Shown: piece after piece, positions 20,956-33,600 of the stretch
Position numbering within the stretch: the stretch's first letter is position 1
How the letters are laid out: the number at the start of each line of letters is the position of its first letter
Assembly (NCBI GenBank): GCA_014529385.2
Contig: CM043971.1
Location: forward strand, 31,883,209-31,947,208
Reading direction: 5' to 3'
Length of the DNA stretch: 64,000 bases
From: Adiantum capillus-veneris
Taxonomy: Eukaryota > Streptophyta > Polypodiopsida > Polypodiales > Pteridaceae
Program-made: the position numbers and the translations under genes
The notes under the pieces: generated by a model
What the model was told of the DNA's origin: nothing
The model's input: the letters and a program-made list of their open reading frames with translations, nothing else
Database searches by the model: none

Positions 20956-21906
20956 CTACCAAATGCACATTTGGCCCTCTGGCAAAGGTGAAACTCCTTC
21001 TACCCCTTGTGGAGGTGGTCTTGGTCCATTTGGTTTTTGTAGAAGCCTTGGTTGTTGACCAGTTCCTTCACCTGCGTTCATCACTAGGTAATTCAAGTCA
21101 AGTCTCCCTGGCTCCCCACGGGGCCAAGGAAAATTATACATCCCATGTCCAGACTCTCCGCAATTCCAACATTGCAAGACTCTCCTAGGTCGCGGATCTC
21201 GCTCTTCAGACTTCTTTGCTTGTCCCTTTGGACCTATAGCTTTTTCAAGGTGAATTGACAAGCTGCTTAAAGATTCATTTAACTTCTCAATCACTTCCGA
21301 CGTTACCTCAGGAAGCTCCCTAGATGTTGATGCTTGTGACTTACCTTTGGGTCTAAGACCTTCTATTGGAACCTCTCCCCTTAGGCACTTGAGTTTTCTA
21401 TATTTCTCAGCAGCCCTAGTTTCAGCTGCATCAAAGGTAGCAGGTGAGCTCGCCTCAACTTTTATCTTAAGGTCAAGAAAGAGTCCGGCTATGAACCTCT
21501 CCTTCTTTAGGAACTTTGCACCATCACCAGGGTTAGCAACATTTCTCACCCATACAGCCCAAAGACATAGAAACTCTTGCTTGTACAAGTAGTAATCATC
21601 TAGGTCTTTTTGCTTATGAGAAACAATGTCTTGCCATAGTTTTTGAGTGTTTTGGAGATTAAATAAGTATCTCTTGAAATGATTCACAACTTCCGTGTAA
21701 TTCCCTTTAACTTCCTCAGGCAACGAGTCAAACCAAGTGCTAGCATCTTTCCTAAGGACCACTTCAAACATCTCTACGCGTTCTTGATCAGTTACTATCC
21801 TCTTGATACAACAAGACATCTTGAAATTTGCTATAAAAAAAATTGCATCCTCTTCAGGCTCTCCAAAGAAAAGAGGATATCCAGACATTTGGCATTGGGC
21901 CTCCAT
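20956..21906 (-). CDS. gag: T1 gag: capsid and zinc knuckle region
   Basis: 316 residues starting at an ATG after the leader. A Retrotrans_gag-like core includes TWFDSLPEEVKGNYTEVVNH and a coiled Lys/Glu-rich region, followed by CWNCGESGHGMYNFP. In a canonical CCHC knuckle (C-x2-C-x4-H-x4-C) the fourth ligand would be Cys; here it is Phe, so the knuckle is damaged. A Pro/Gly-rich tail follows. Gag would form the particle and bind element RNA in the cytoplasm. Confidence 0.82.
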   Translation of the reverse strand: MEAQCQMSGYPLFFGEPEEDAIFFIANFKMSCCIKRIVTDQERVEMFEVVLRKDASTWFDSLPEEVKGNYTEVVNHFKRYLFNLQNTQKLWQDIVSHKQKDLDDYYLYKQEFLCLWAVWVRNVANPGDGAKFLKKERFIAGLFLDLKIKVEASSPATFDAAETRAAEKYRKLKCLRGEVPIEGLRPKGKSQASTSRELPEVTSEVIEKLNESLSSLSIHLEKAIGPKGQAKKSEERDPRPRRVLQCWNCGESGHGMYNFPWPRGEPGRLDLNYLVMNAGEGTGQQPRLLQKPNGPRPPPQGVEGVSPLPEGQMCIW

Positions 21907-22001
21907 TGAATCAGTTTTAAGGTGACAACACGTTTTTGTTTTTGTTTTTTTTTTTTTCTTTTAAGATTTGCATAGTAATGTTTTCTAAATTGCAATCTAT
22001 T

Positions 22002-22457
22002 CTACAACAAAATAAAAATATTCACATCAAATGACCTATGATAATCAATAAGAGGCAGGATGACAGGGTTTGGTGATGCCAGAATTTCTCCTACTCTTTG
22101 GGCACCAAACATGAACGCCATGCGTTGTTGAAAGTGGATCTTCCTACTAATTGCAACGTTTATTCTAATGTGTGGAGTGAAATGGAAGGGGAAAACCTCT
22201 ATTCCTGGGCCATTATCCATGGTCTAAGCATGACCTAATACTTAAAACAAAACAAAAATATAGACGTCCAAACTAAGGTCGTACCTAATGAGAGGCAAAA
22301 TAAAGAGATTTACTGATGAGTTTATCTCTGCCAACCTAAGGGGACCTAAAATTCTACGAATTACACGTTGAAATTCCAACTTAGTACTAACAATTATGTG
22401 TACCTTTTGCCTTGCAACAATCGGAATGAAAGGATCATACAAATTCTCATGATTCAT
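22002..22457 (-). other. Duplicated small frame in the T1 leader (possible accessory ORF)
   Basis: Two frames of 72 and 71 codons (22220-22002 and 22457-22242) are offset by exactly 240 bp and align without gaps. Shared pattern: a central E-I stretch, then ILPLI-x-Y-x-x-S-x-D-V-x-I-F. By eye the DNA is only moderately similar, so the duplication is old. They lie in the leader between the 5' LTR and gag, on the coding strand. Tat/Ogre elements can carry an extra ORF before gag; a relation is only a guess. Bases 21907-22001 hold a T-rich run. Confidence 0.4.
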
Positions 22458-22514
22458 GCAAATTGCTTGGCTATTTTAAAGATTCATCCTACACAAAAAC
22501 ATACACAAGTTGGT

Positions 22515-22532
22515 TCCTCCGTGGGGGCACCA
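22515..22532 (-). promoter_or_regulatory. Possible T1 primer-binding site
   Basis: On the minus strand, just inside the 5' LTR, TGGTGCCCCCACGGAGG starts with the TGG expected opposite the CCA end of a tRNA. I cannot name the tRNA from memory, so this is positional evidence only. Confidence 0.4.
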
Positions 22533-22535
22533 ATT

Positions 22536-22709
22536 TGAGGCGGTCCGGGGTGGGCAACAATAAGAGTGGCCTCTCAGCACCCTTCTAGGCTCCCGTGCTG
22601 CTCAATTGGGTTGGGATTGGAAAAAACAACAAACACACACACAAACCCGCAACCTAACCCTACACAAATTTGGGGCACCACCTAGTTTTGGATGCGAACT
22701 AGGACGCGT

Positions 22710-22773
<64 letters not shown>

Positions 22774-25149
22774 TGCTCGGGCTGCTTTGAAATGTATTGG
22801 CCGTGATCAAGCAAACATAATTATATATGTAAGAAAGAGAGAGAAGGGGGAGGGGATGCTTGTTGCATTAATACCTTCTTACAAATCTGTCACGACCAAT
22901 CAAAGTGAGATTAGTATTTGTTCAACATAGCTTGAGTAAATTACACCACAACACATCACAAGAAAAGCCACCCCAATCACTGACTTACGGCCACGGGAGT
23001 CATCTCCACCCTGTTGCCCTCTTACAGTATGTGAAATTTATGGCTGAATTGATGACAACACCCAGAGACAAGCTATCAAGAACGTTTAAAAAAAACACCA
23101 AGACACTTACACATCATTGTTGTCCATTACTTAACGTTTGAAGAGAGACAAAGTATCCAAGCTTAGTCCAAATCCACCCTCCTTGATTCAGCAAATGTTG
23201 GGCTTACACTAGTAGGAGAAATGATAGATTTCCTACTCTCAATTGAATGATCACTCTCTCTTACAATGGCATAGAGTTCCTTTGCTAATCACCCCTAATA
23301 CAACACATGCATATGCATAAGACAATGAGCTTCCACTCAAGAGCTCCTTCTAGAGAGGTTGAGCTTGGCTTCTCAAGCTATAGCATAGTGCTCTTGCTTA
23401 TGGCTCCCCCCCTTTTGTGCTAACTACACCCTCTTTTTATAGCAATTTTGAGGGCTAGGGTAACTCCTCTAACCATGGTTGGGTTAGATTTTTAGCACTT
23501 ATCTAATTTCTTTTGCTTGGAATTATCAAGAAGTTGGTGGGGATAGATGAAGAAGAGAGAGAGGAGAGAAGTGGAGGTGATAGGACTTTTCATAGTAGGT
23601 TAGTGTTAGTAAACTAGTAGAGTTAGTATTTTTATTGATTTACAAATGGAATTGGATATTTACAATGGGAGTATCCATGTAGGGTACAAATAAGGAAGAA
23701 AAAACTCTTAATAGGTAAGAAATTATAGATTTCTTACAATGTTGATGCTCCAAGTGTCTTGAGTAAGGTCAATTTTGATGCTTGTTGACGATCCACTAGC
23801 TTTGACGGTACGTTTTTTCTCCACTTTTAACCTTCCTTGAGAGCCAAGGTGATTGAATATGAGTATTCAATCAACATGGTGCTGTCTTTCAAGAGAAGAG
23901 GCTGAATTTTGTTACATGGGTAATATGGAAGAGGAAAAATGAGACTAGGTGGTCAATTTTGGAATGGAAGTATGTGTAGGAGACATGAGTTCACCATGGT
24001 TTCTCTTATTCTTCAAGGTTGAGAAGAAGGTGAGTAGGGTGTAGAGAGGAGTGGTGAGAGAGGTGGGGATGATGAGTGGAGAAGTGTGTGTGAAAGAGGA
24101 AAATGATAAAGTGGAAGAGGGAGTGTGGCTGCATAGCATGGGCAAATAGGGGTCCACCAATAAAATCATAGCTCACAACTCGTAGCTCAAAAAAAATATG
24201 AAAAACTTTGAGTTAAAAGTTCAGCCCATGAGCTACAACTTTTGTTTGTATCACCTTTTCAAATTTGGAGAGCATGTGATCTTTAAAAATTCAGCAAAAC
24301 CGACTGTTTTTTTCCACTGCACAAAGTCCTTGTGAGGTCCTTCTTTGGATGATTCTTTTGAATACCTCCAAGAGTGAGCCCCCCATAGTGCATGCATGCA
24401 TGCCACATACCCTTGACCTTATTTGGTAGGTCTATAATTGAAGATATTGTTGAAATCATGATATAAGTGAATAGTACAACTAAGAAAATCAAATATTGAG
24501 GGGTCTAAAAAGATATGTACATGTCAAATATAAATAATATAGGTGGAAAAAATATAAAGGGGTCAAAATAAATCTCTCTCATTATAAGTCTACCATAAAA
24601 AGAGGAATATTTTTGGTGGTCTAAATTATGAGAGTAATAGAGAATAGATGTAGGAAGGAAAAAATCACAATAGTGAAAAAATATAGAACTAGTTTTTTTG
24701 GATTTTTGTTGGGATGGAGTTACACCAAAAATAAGAGAAGCTTGCATGAAATTATTTTTATATGGAATAAAGAGTATGCAAAATGGTAAGAAAAAATATG
24801 GTAATGGTGAGTCAATGTACATAGCATAAATAACACACCATAGCTAGAAATATTTAAATAAATACCAAAATAATTAAGAAAAATCCTTTTATTTAGGCCC
24901 TATATACAATGAAATATTTACACACAAATGGGCCATAATATACTTATAATTTTTTATTTTTTTATTTTTTGGCTCAACTAGCGCAGTGACTAGCTAATTG
25001 AGGGTTTTTCAGAAGATATGGGAAAAGTCCCCTAACTCACACACACCTATATACAGTGAAATGGTAGGGATAGCCATAGTGTTTGGATGATTTTGGTAGG
25101 GTGGGTTAACTCACTATGGCAATTACGGAGAGCCAAAAAACGACTATCA
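22536..25149 (-). repeat. T1 5' LTR (right copy)
   Basis: 2,614 bp, TGAG...ATCA on the + strand; on the element strand it begins TGATAGTCG. It contains (GA)n at about 22711-22770, longer than in the left copy, and the same TTAGTTTAC-poor, T-rich promoter-side sequence. Differences from the left copy are scattered substitutions and small indels, suggesting a moderately old insertion. Confidence 0.9.
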
Positions 25150-25159
25150 ATGATAAGGT

Positions 25160-26340
25160 GAAGCATGTGTGTGTGGCCTTGGAAATTCTTACACATAGTT
25201 CAGTACTATTATTCAATCTCAAGAGAACATTCAAAGATTCTTAGAACTATCACCATTGTTTGAGGAAAAGAGCCTCATTGGTGATGGATTTATCAAGTGA
25301 AGCCTCATTGATAATAGCTCTTTACACATGTACACGAAGAGGCAGAGGCCATGGTGCACATAGAGGTGGTTATGGCAATTGGGTCCAAGGTTGACAATAG
25401 CACCAAGTTGATGAGCATAGGTCTATGTGTGGTAGAGGACATCCTAGAGGTAGGGTGAGTCATCAAGGAGCAGGAAAGAACTTTTCAAGAAACAATGCAA
25501 AAAATGACAAAATAAGTTTATGTTGGAACAATCATTATGAGAATGATTGTGTATGGAATAGAGTCAATACTAGAAGGAAGCAAGACAATTATGCATATAC
25601 GTGCATGAATACAAATGATGCAAAAATATTATTTTTCATGCAACATATATCAAACAATATTCTTGATGGTTCATATACACCATGGGATGATAAAATGGAT
25701 GATATGAGAATCTTGGTGCATCAAACCATATGACCTATCATGGTGAATGATTCAAAACATCCATACTTTGCAACATGCTAGTTATGTGGAAACTAGAGAT
25801 GATGCAACACATTCTATTTTCAATACAAGTGATGTGCCATTATCTATGTAAAATGGCAAAGCTAAATACATGTCTCATGCACTCTATGTGCCAGACATAA
25901 CAAAGGATTTGGTATCTGTTGGACAAATGGTTGAATAGGGATTGCAAGCCAAGTTAAATGTTGATGTTTTATACATTGAGAAGTACAAGAACAATGAAAA
26001 ACTTGTTGCACAATGAAAGAAAATAGGAATGATCCCATTGTGAATGTGAACATTCCTAAACTGAATGCTGCGATGTTTACATAGGGTTCATGTGTTGTTT
26101 CAAGATCTAGAATTATGGCATAAACTTTTTGGCCATTCAAATATTCAAAGGCTAAAATTGATGTACAAAACTTCTCATAGGTCTACCATAAGAGTTAGAG
26201 TTTGAAACATGCAAAAAATGCGTAAGGCTTGTCAACTTGGGAAGCAAGCAAAAGGTGACTTTCCACAAGAAAGAAATGTGAGCATAAATGTATTCAAATT
26301 CACATTATGAAATATTTGGACCTTGAAAGGGCCCTTTGGA
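25160..26340 (+). pseudogene. Ty1/copia remnant: gag end, protease, integrase N-terminus
   Basis: Scattered frames read as a copia polyprotein: RGRG-type Gly/Arg stretch near 25340, a protease region near 25705-25735 (GASNHMTYH across frames), ALYVPDITKDLVSVGQMVE at about 25880-25935, and a GAG_pre-integrase-like LWHKLFGHSNIQRLKLMYK near 26115-26170 followed by C-x-L-GKQAKG. Many stops and frameshifts; no RT found. It begins directly beside the T1 right LTR, so T1 may have landed in or next to it. Confidence 0.7.
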
Positions 26341-27099
26341 TTAAGGATTTCTTAAGGGTGCAGCAATAGGAAGAAGTTCATGGTACCATCTAGTTGCTAA
26401 GGAGGTAAGGAGGAATGTAGTTTGGCCCCATCAAAGCGTCTTTGTCCTTGGAGAGAAGGAAGGAGGTAATTATGTCTACTTAATTATTTATTGGCCCATC
26501 AAAAGTATCTTCCCTATCAAACCCCCCTCCTCCCACCATCTTCCAATATCAAAATGGCATTTTCTCTCCCTAGAACCCTTTCTCCACCTCTCAAGTGCTA
26601 AAATTAAGCCCGTTTCTTCTCCATCGTATTTCCCATTTCCTTTTCCACAATCTCTCTTGAAAGCTTTCACTATCATCTACACTCTCACTCTAAATTTTCA
26701 CTATTCTTAGTTCTCTTTCCACTTGCTCTCCATAGTTTCTGTCTACACTCTAATGAGCTCAACTTGAATCTCTCTCACCCACCCTCAATTCTCCATAGCT
26801 GCCATTGACACTTTGTCAAGCTCAACAAAAAGCTCTTGGGAATTAGCCCTCTACACCTCTCTCCTTTCACTTGGCCCTTCCATCTTTGCAAGTTTACATT
26901 CTATTGCACACAACCATGTTAGCCTTTGCTATCCACCGGAGACCGAAGGATGACAGAAGTTTAGGTTTTATTGCGCACAACCATGTCATCCTTTTCTATC
27001 TATTGAATACCCAAGGATGACACTGGTGATACGCTTATGTAGAACACAAGAGCCTTACATTTTCTAGTTTTTGTGTGCTCTATCTCTATGCTACATACC
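26341..27099. other. No gene recognised; pyrimidine-rich spacer
   Basis: CT-rich sequence on the + strand (26500-26900) and a local duplicate pair around 26917-26985 (CACAACCATGT...CTATC). I see no coding family, promoter or terminal repeat I can defend. Confidence 0.5.
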
Positions 27100-27860
27100 A
27101 CTACACCACATGCTAGGACCACTATGCTAACTAACACTGGCTTGTATGCTAGATAAAAATCATAGTATCATACCTAGCAATGTCATTATGTTCCTTTGCA
27201 TAGGTACTATGGTAGATGTAAGTTCCACAATGTTGTTTAATAGTGCCATAGTGCTAGCTAATAGTGCCTTGGATGCTAGCTAACACTTCAGCATCACAAT
27301 CATGCTTCTTAACATAGCAACAATGTTAGTTACAAGTGTCATAATGACAATTCCACTATGCTAGCTAATGCTACCTCATAAGCTATTTATTTTTCTAGCA
27401 TCATAGTTAGCAATATTGACATCATGCTTCTTATCATAGCAACAATGATAGATACAAGTGCCATATGCTGCTTAACAGTTCCACCATGCTAGTTTACACC
27501 GCCTCATATGTTAGTTAACATAGTTAGAAGTGTCATTGTTCTTCTTACTATAGAAAATATGCTAGATGACAATGTGATCGTGCTAGCTAACATTGTCTCT
27601 TGTGCTTGTTAGCACTAGAAATTATGCTAGATAATATTTTCATAATGCTGCTTAATAGTGCTACCATGCTAGCTAAGATTGCCTCCATGGCTTCTTAGCA
27701 CTAGCACTATGCTACCGAATAGTGCCATCATGGTAGTTACCATTGCCATATGCTAATTTAGCTAACAGTCTTACCTAACATTCAATATATGCTTACAATC
27801 ACATGTTATTGTAGTGTTTTCATGCTATTTAGGCTAACAGTCCATATGACAAGCATCTCA
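27100..27860. repeat. Degenerate ATGCTAGCTAACA array
   Basis: Repeated ATGCTAGCTAA(C/T), TTGTTAGCAC, ATGCTGCTTAA and AGTGCCAT-type linkers, spaced roughly 25-45 bp. It resembles the arrays at 198-1806, 3865-5245 and 7385-8860 but is more diverged and has its own linker words (AGTGCCATAATG, TAGCACTAG). No flanking exon is recognised. Confidence 0.7.
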
Positions 27861-28423
27861 TGAGGGAGAAGCCAAAAGTTCTCATTAGACAAAGGGCAAC
27901 CCATCAATGAGCTAAAGGCTCCAACATGTTAGGAAAGTTGAAGTTGTTCCTAGTTAATTATTTGTCTTTAGGTATTTATTTTACTTATTTGACATGTTTC
28001 AGAGTAGGGAAATTTCCCATTATCTACACTAAGATATAGGATATAAGTGTAGTTCAATGACTTGAGAAGATGGTGCAAAACCTAAATATTGCTGGTGTGG
28101 AGGAAGATAATGAAGAGGAGCAACTAGAGAGAACAATATAGACGAGAAATCAAAGCAACAATAGGAGAAGGTGATAGTTGATGAAAATGAAGGTATAATT
28201 GAGGTCATGTGGGACTTGAGAAGCTAGGGAGTTTAAATGGACACGAACGATATAGGAGACAACTCCCCAATAGGCAATTTATTAGGCCAACCAAGGAAGA
28301 AAGGCCATGAGTATTTGATAGTCGATCTTCTCCCACCATTAAATGGAAACCCTGTGTAGGTAGAACAATTTTTTGATCCAATAGTTCTATAAAGAAATTT
28401 GGTTAAAATGGTGTTAGCATACA
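27861..28423. other. No gene recognised; possible old retroelement tail
   Basis: Purine-rich + strand with fragments that could be very old coding sequence (GAAGAGGAGCAACTAGAGAG near 28110) but no continuous frame. I assign nothing. Confidence 0.4.
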
Positions 28424-28639
28424 TGTGTTAGTGATGTGTGTGAACACACTAAGGACCGTCGGGTACCTTTATTCTCACTAGGAGTATTTTTACCCCTGTG
28501 TGTTGTATATATGCTCATCACTCAAGGGCTATCTTATCTTTTATATTTGCACACCAAGAAATATACTCTCTATTGTGTGCCTTGAAATTCTTCATCTTCA
28601 CGAAGCTGTGTGCGCATCCTTGCAACCCTAATTCCAACA
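28424..28639 (+). repeat. C2 5' LTR (216 bp)
   Basis: Starts TGTGTTAGTGATGTGTG and ends ...TTCCAACA. The same LTR family recurs at 58026-58240. A TATA-like TTGTATATATGC lies at about 28504. PBS follows after two bases. Confidence 0.85.
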
Positions 28640-28641
28640 AT

Positions 28642-28653
28642 TGGTATCAGAGC
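28642..28653 (+). promoter_or_regulatory. C2 primer-binding site (initiator tRNA-Met type)
   Basis: TGGTATCAGAGC, the standard plant copia/gypsy site complementary to the 3' end of initiator tRNA-Met, two bases after the LTR end. Confidence 0.9.
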
Positions 28654-30639
28654 AAGTCATGTCCTCCTAGTATTATTGCCAGCACCCCTTCACTCATGTT
28701 TTCAAAATTTTGCTAGCTTTGATGAGCTTCAGTAGGTTTAATAATACTTTGAATAAGCTCGTTGGCTTGCTTGAATTTTTCCTTTAGGATCATTTTGGCC
28801 TCCCTTTCCACTACATGCAGTATTGTGTAGGCAATATTGTCCTTTTGTTAAAATTTCTTGTTAATGAAATTTTTTGCATAACATGTTTCTTAAAATCCCC
28901 TTTGGGTTGTTCTTTATAAAACATGTTGGTCCCTCTCCATTTTTCCACTTTTAGGGTTTACATCAGGTTTACCATGGCTTATAACAACAACACAATGCTT
29001 TCAAAATGTTTGCTGCTAGATAATTTGGATGGGAATAATTAATCAATGTGGGCTTACATGATGATGTATGTTCTTGTTTCAAAAGGCATCTAAAATTTTG
29101 TGTGGGGCATTGATAAATGTCTTACTTCTGTGGATACATGGTCCGTTGAGGATGTTGCAGGTTCTAGCAAATCTTTTGTTATAGAGTTGTTTTGCCTACA
29201 ACTAAGCAATCTTGTTGAGATGTTAGAGATGTTTAGGATCATGCATTGATTGTATTATATGTGAAGCGCACTTCTAATTCTAACATACTCTTAGAAAAAT
29301 GAGAAAAACAAGCTTGGGATTCTCTATCAGGTCTTTATGCAAATCTCAATGAGGCAAAAATTTAATTTCTTCGTAAGAGATAGAGTCTAAGATTATGCAA
29401 GAGGAAGATGACATGGACATTTTTGTTCTTTATATCAAGGATATCAATGAGAAACTTATTTTTTTAGGTGGTCATTTTTTATAGTTCACTTGTACAAACT
29501 ACATTGCTAGACTCTTACCAGATTTTTGCTAGTACTTGGAGACTTATGATCCAAGCAAAGCCATGCATGTCAGCCACTACAAGTCACATATTTGGTACTT
29601 TGATAATGGTGCTACAAAGCACATTACTTTGCATCATGACTTATTTACATCTCTTGATGTCGTTCCTCATGAGAATACGATCACTTGTGCCAACAATGCC
29701 TCTTATTCGGTCAAGGGAGTTTGAAAGTTTATGCTAACTATTGTGAATGACAATTCTTTCACACTTGTTACTTCATTTTATGTACCATGGATTAGAAAAA
29801 ATTGTTTTCCTTTATTTTCACTTGCAAGGCTTGGCCTTCTTGTCAAAGTTATGGATGATAGATGTATTATTATCTCAATCCTAGTGATGAAATTGTTGCA
29901 TCTAGCATTTTGTGCCATGGGCTATATAAGCTCACTTTGTATGACAAGTGTGGCCATAATTTAGCAAATGTACCTGTGATTTAAAGGTTTTTTTAGATGC
30001 AAAAATTTGGCATGCATGTGTTGGGCATCTAAATTTTGGTAGTTTGTTGCATTTGTAGAAATATGATATGGTTTCTTTTTGCCACCTCTTGAAGCACCTT
30101 CTAAGCATGTTTGTGAAGGTTGTATTTTGGGTAGGATTAGCATTCAAATTTTTCAAAGTATGGTTTAGTAAGGGCTACATGATAGTTACCACTAGTGCAT
30201 AGTGATGTTTGTGGGCCTATGTAAACTTCCTCTTGGGTAATTACGTGTACTTCATGATTGTCAATGATGATTACTCTAGGCACGCATGGGTGTATCCATT
30301 TAAAGCTAAGTATGAAGTGTTCATGTGCTTCAAGCTCTTTTTGTTTGGTTATGGTTGAATTCTACCTACTTTCCATCACTCGAGTGATGAGGATCAAAGG
30401 TGTTTTATGGCATAGGTTTCTGTTTCAGTGTACCGGATGTGAATGTGTAGGTCTGGGTCAATGTTTTGACTTTTGCTGTGCATACTTATTTGCTAATTGC
30501 TCTTGCTCTTTACTATTTTTGTTTTTTGTGAGTATAAGGCTATATATATACATTCCCTAAGATTGTCAGGGAGGAAGGTTGAGAGGGAAGCAAGTGAATG
30601 ATGACTGTCAGCAAACACTCCCCCCTTCCTTGGGTAGAT

Positions 30640-33600
30640 CATATCGTTTGAAATGTGCTCGTCACCCTTTGAAACCAATTGTTCCAGTTGGTACTAGGTG
30701 AGGATTTTTGCCAGTATTTTTCTATTACCTTAGGTGCCTCGTCGAGTTGCAAGGGTGGTAAGATACTCTCCCAGGATCGAACTTGAAGTGGTTCATCACA
30801 GGTGATTCTTGAACATTGGGAGGTGTGGATTTCTTTGTAGCTTCATGGAGGTCCACTTTTGTAGGTGGAGGTTGTGGAGAAGATTTTACCTCTATGGATG
30901 CATTACATGAGGATCTAGAAGCTTCATGTGACTCACCCCTTCCTGAGCTAGGTGGAACAAATTGTTCTTTCTTCGGTACCCAAACTAGCTCTGGAGCGGG
31001 TGTGTAGCATTCTGTGATTTTTTCTTTCCACGATCTTCAATTTGTTTTGGAGCTACAGGATTGGGCTCACATGGGTCAGGTGACAAGTAAGAACACAATC
31101 TACGTTTTGGCACCCAGATTTGGTCATTTCCTTCATAGTAGCCTTGGGCTTCCAATATTTTTTTAGGAATCCAACGCCACGTTTTCTTACATTTCTTGGG
31201 GCGAATGGGACTTTTCTTACAAGGTGTCTGTCTTTTAGCACTAGCTATGGTCACTAAAGAAGCTTTAGGGACCCACTTGTATGTTCTCTTTATTATATGA
31301 GGATGAGTCTTGTCTCAGAAGCTATATGCATTGCTTGTAGCATATTTAAGGGTACGAGTGGTGGTATTTCATCCCCCTCAGGTGTTACCCATGTCGTCCC
31401 CCTATTTCCCCAAGTGTCTATGGTTGCTGCTAGGTGGACCCAATCCACATTGTCCGACTCATTCATCCCAGGTAGTACATCCATATAAGGAGAATCTTCC
31501 CCAACATCAGTGTCCGCTTTACACGTATAACAATGCTGCAATGGGACCGAGTGAACTGTGGTGTCAGATCTATGATCAATTATGAACCTGTTTCCTAGAG
31601 GATGTGCTCGACCCATCACAAGATCCACTCGAATGACAGAATCTTGGAACTGCAAGTAGACATGGTTTTTAGACCAGTCATGCACCATCTTTGCTTCCCT
31701 CATGAAAGGACGTCCTAAGATCATCTCCGATGTCATAGTGTGTTTGGAGAAATCCATAACAATGAAGGTAATCCTTATTTTATGTCCAAAGACCTTGATC
31801 TTGAGATCTTCTAGCATCCCAATAGGTTTAACAATAGACCCATTGGCCAACTTCACTACTATGGTTGTGGTCGCAAGGTGAGGTCTTCCCATAGTTTCCC
31901 AACAATTTTTAGTCACAATGCTAACCCCAGCGCCACCATCAAGGATTCCCTTCACAGTTAATCCCTTAGTAGTGATTGGTATGGTCGCATTATATTCATC
32001 ACCCTCAAAGTATTGTCCCAACTTGTTAACAGGTATTTCTATAACAAGTTTCTCATCTAGATTGGGTTGTGGATCTAAGTGTTCCTCCTCTATTGGCATC
32101 TCCCCAGCTCCATCCATCTGTGCAAATTGTGGTAGCCCAAACTTTAGTTCTCTGTTGAGGAAGGCTCGAAGAGCTGAGACTAGCTCAGGGTCTTTATATA
32201 GTTTGGACATGATGGTGGTTCTAACTTCTGAAGACATGAAATCCATCAATTTGGCAATGTTTAACAGCACCTTTTGGGCTTCAGTCCCTTGACGTGGGGA
32301 AGATGGGATCTCCATTTCTTCGATAGGATCAAGTAGTCCCTCTGTAAACATTCTTTCCATCAAGAAGTGAGTACGCCCACTTTCCCATGACTTTAAGTCA
32401 CTTTCTTCTTGGATGACACTAGGTATGGCTAAGGTTCTATGGTCTTGGTGAGGTTGTTGTTGCGTAGAGAACACGGTGTCTGTAATCTGGATCTTCATAG
32501 GTGCTGGTTCTAGATCCCTTTGGGTATCTTCTACCAAACTCCTTAATTGCTTGACTCGCTCGATCTCCTCTGTAGGGTTTGGATAAGTTCCTATCTTCTT
32601 CTTGAATCCTGGCCATTGTGGCTCATGAAGGTCTTCCTTGTTGTTTTCTATCTTAGTGGTTGTTTTGGTCTCCATGGTTTCTCCTGAATCAGAATCCTCT
32701 TCAGTGTCGTTGATATATACGGGGTCTATGTTGATCTTTGAACTGGGGTCTGACTTCGCTGCTTTTTGCGATCTCTTTCTTCGTGTTTTCTTCTTTTTCT
32801 GAGATTGGGCAATTGATGCCGTGTCTCTTTCCTCAATAATATAATTTATTTTTTTGGGAGCATCGATCGTGTGAGTATGTTTACTGGTACCACAGGTGTA
32901 CTTTGTGATGGCTCCTCGGTAACTTCAATCAAGTTTAATGGCGTGATCTTCGGTGCATTTGGATTATTGGACATTGGGCAATCAAATGATCTATGCCACA
33001 TCGATTACACATAAGCATCGGCATTGTAGAGGTGCTCGCTTGATTGGTTTGCATTAGTGTGGCGTTCTTTTGTAGCCTAATAGGACACTCGGCTACATGA
33101 TGTGGACCTCCACACTCATAGCATTGAAGAGGTGGTCTCTTAGCAGTGTAATTGATATTTTGGCCTCTTGCCACAAGAGCAGCTACTTGATATACATGCT
33201 TGACTTGTCCCCAATAGTCCTCCATGTAGTATTGTTGACTTTCTTCAAGTACATCCATCCCATAGGCAATATTAGGATCTATATCTTCCTCACAGCCTTC
33301 CAAACAAGCAAAAGACGACTCACAACCCACTTGATTCACAGAAGTGATTCTCGGATGTGGTGGTTGCGGTCCTAGCACTGGAGGTGGTAAAGGTGTTGTT
33401 TGAACAACATTTTGGGCCCTAGGGACCATGTGTTGTGATGTTTGTTCAAGAGGTGGGGCCGGCATCAATGCAGGCACTCGAGGTGTGTCTGTCCATGCTA
33501 AGGTTGGTCTATTGGCCATCGCGTGCTTAAATACTATGCAATCCTTAGCTTGATGACCATACCTTCCACATGCATTGCAGTTCCGATTGAATTTAACTCT

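Larger units (their letters stand above)
16660..21906 (-). pseudogene. T1 gag-pol, one frame with in-frame stops
   Basis: All five open segments (21906-20956, 20940-19819, 19767-18889, 18873-17599, 17559-16660) share one reading frame. They are separated by TAG and TGA near 20958-20944 and by single TAG codons at 19821-19819, 18891-18889 and 17601-17599. The last replaces a residue that is Trp in the conserved integrase context (YMTR-stop-VEA). A stretch around 20870-20990 reads more naturally in another frame, so two compensating indels may lie there. The element cannot make full-length Pol unless the stops are suppressed. Confidence 0.88.
14045..25149 (-). mobile_element. T1: Ty3/gypsy LTR retrotransposon, Tat-like, near full length
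   Basis: Two directly repeated 2.6-kb LTRs (14045-16631 and 22536-25149) bracket a minus-strand gag-pol. The LTRs share (GA)n tracts and long stretches with only scattered substitutions. Gag-pol occupies a single frame from 21906 to 16660, broken only by stops. Domain order is gag, protease, RT, RNase H, second RNase H, integrase, as in Ty3/gypsy; the extra RNase H is a known hallmark of the plant Tat lineage. A purine-rich tract lies on the minus strand at 16632-16646, next to the left LTR. I could not find a clean target-site duplication (the right flank begins ATGAT), and the outermost LTR bases differ between copies. Confidence 0.93.
28424..30360 (+). mobile_element. C2: Ty1/copia element, 5' half only
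   Basis: The 5' LTR (28424-28639), a perfect initiator-Met-type PBS, then broken coding sequence: a gag start near 28974 (MAYNNNT), a protease WYFDNGATKHIT near 29593-29630 (DNGA where DSGA is usual), and an integrase stretch with LVHSDVCGPM near 30197 and FVIVNDDYSRHAWVYPFKAK near 30255-30310. The sequence stops abruptly at about 30360, where T2 begins. A copia RT piece at 52085-52645 on the same strand could be the displaced other part. Confidence 0.78.
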
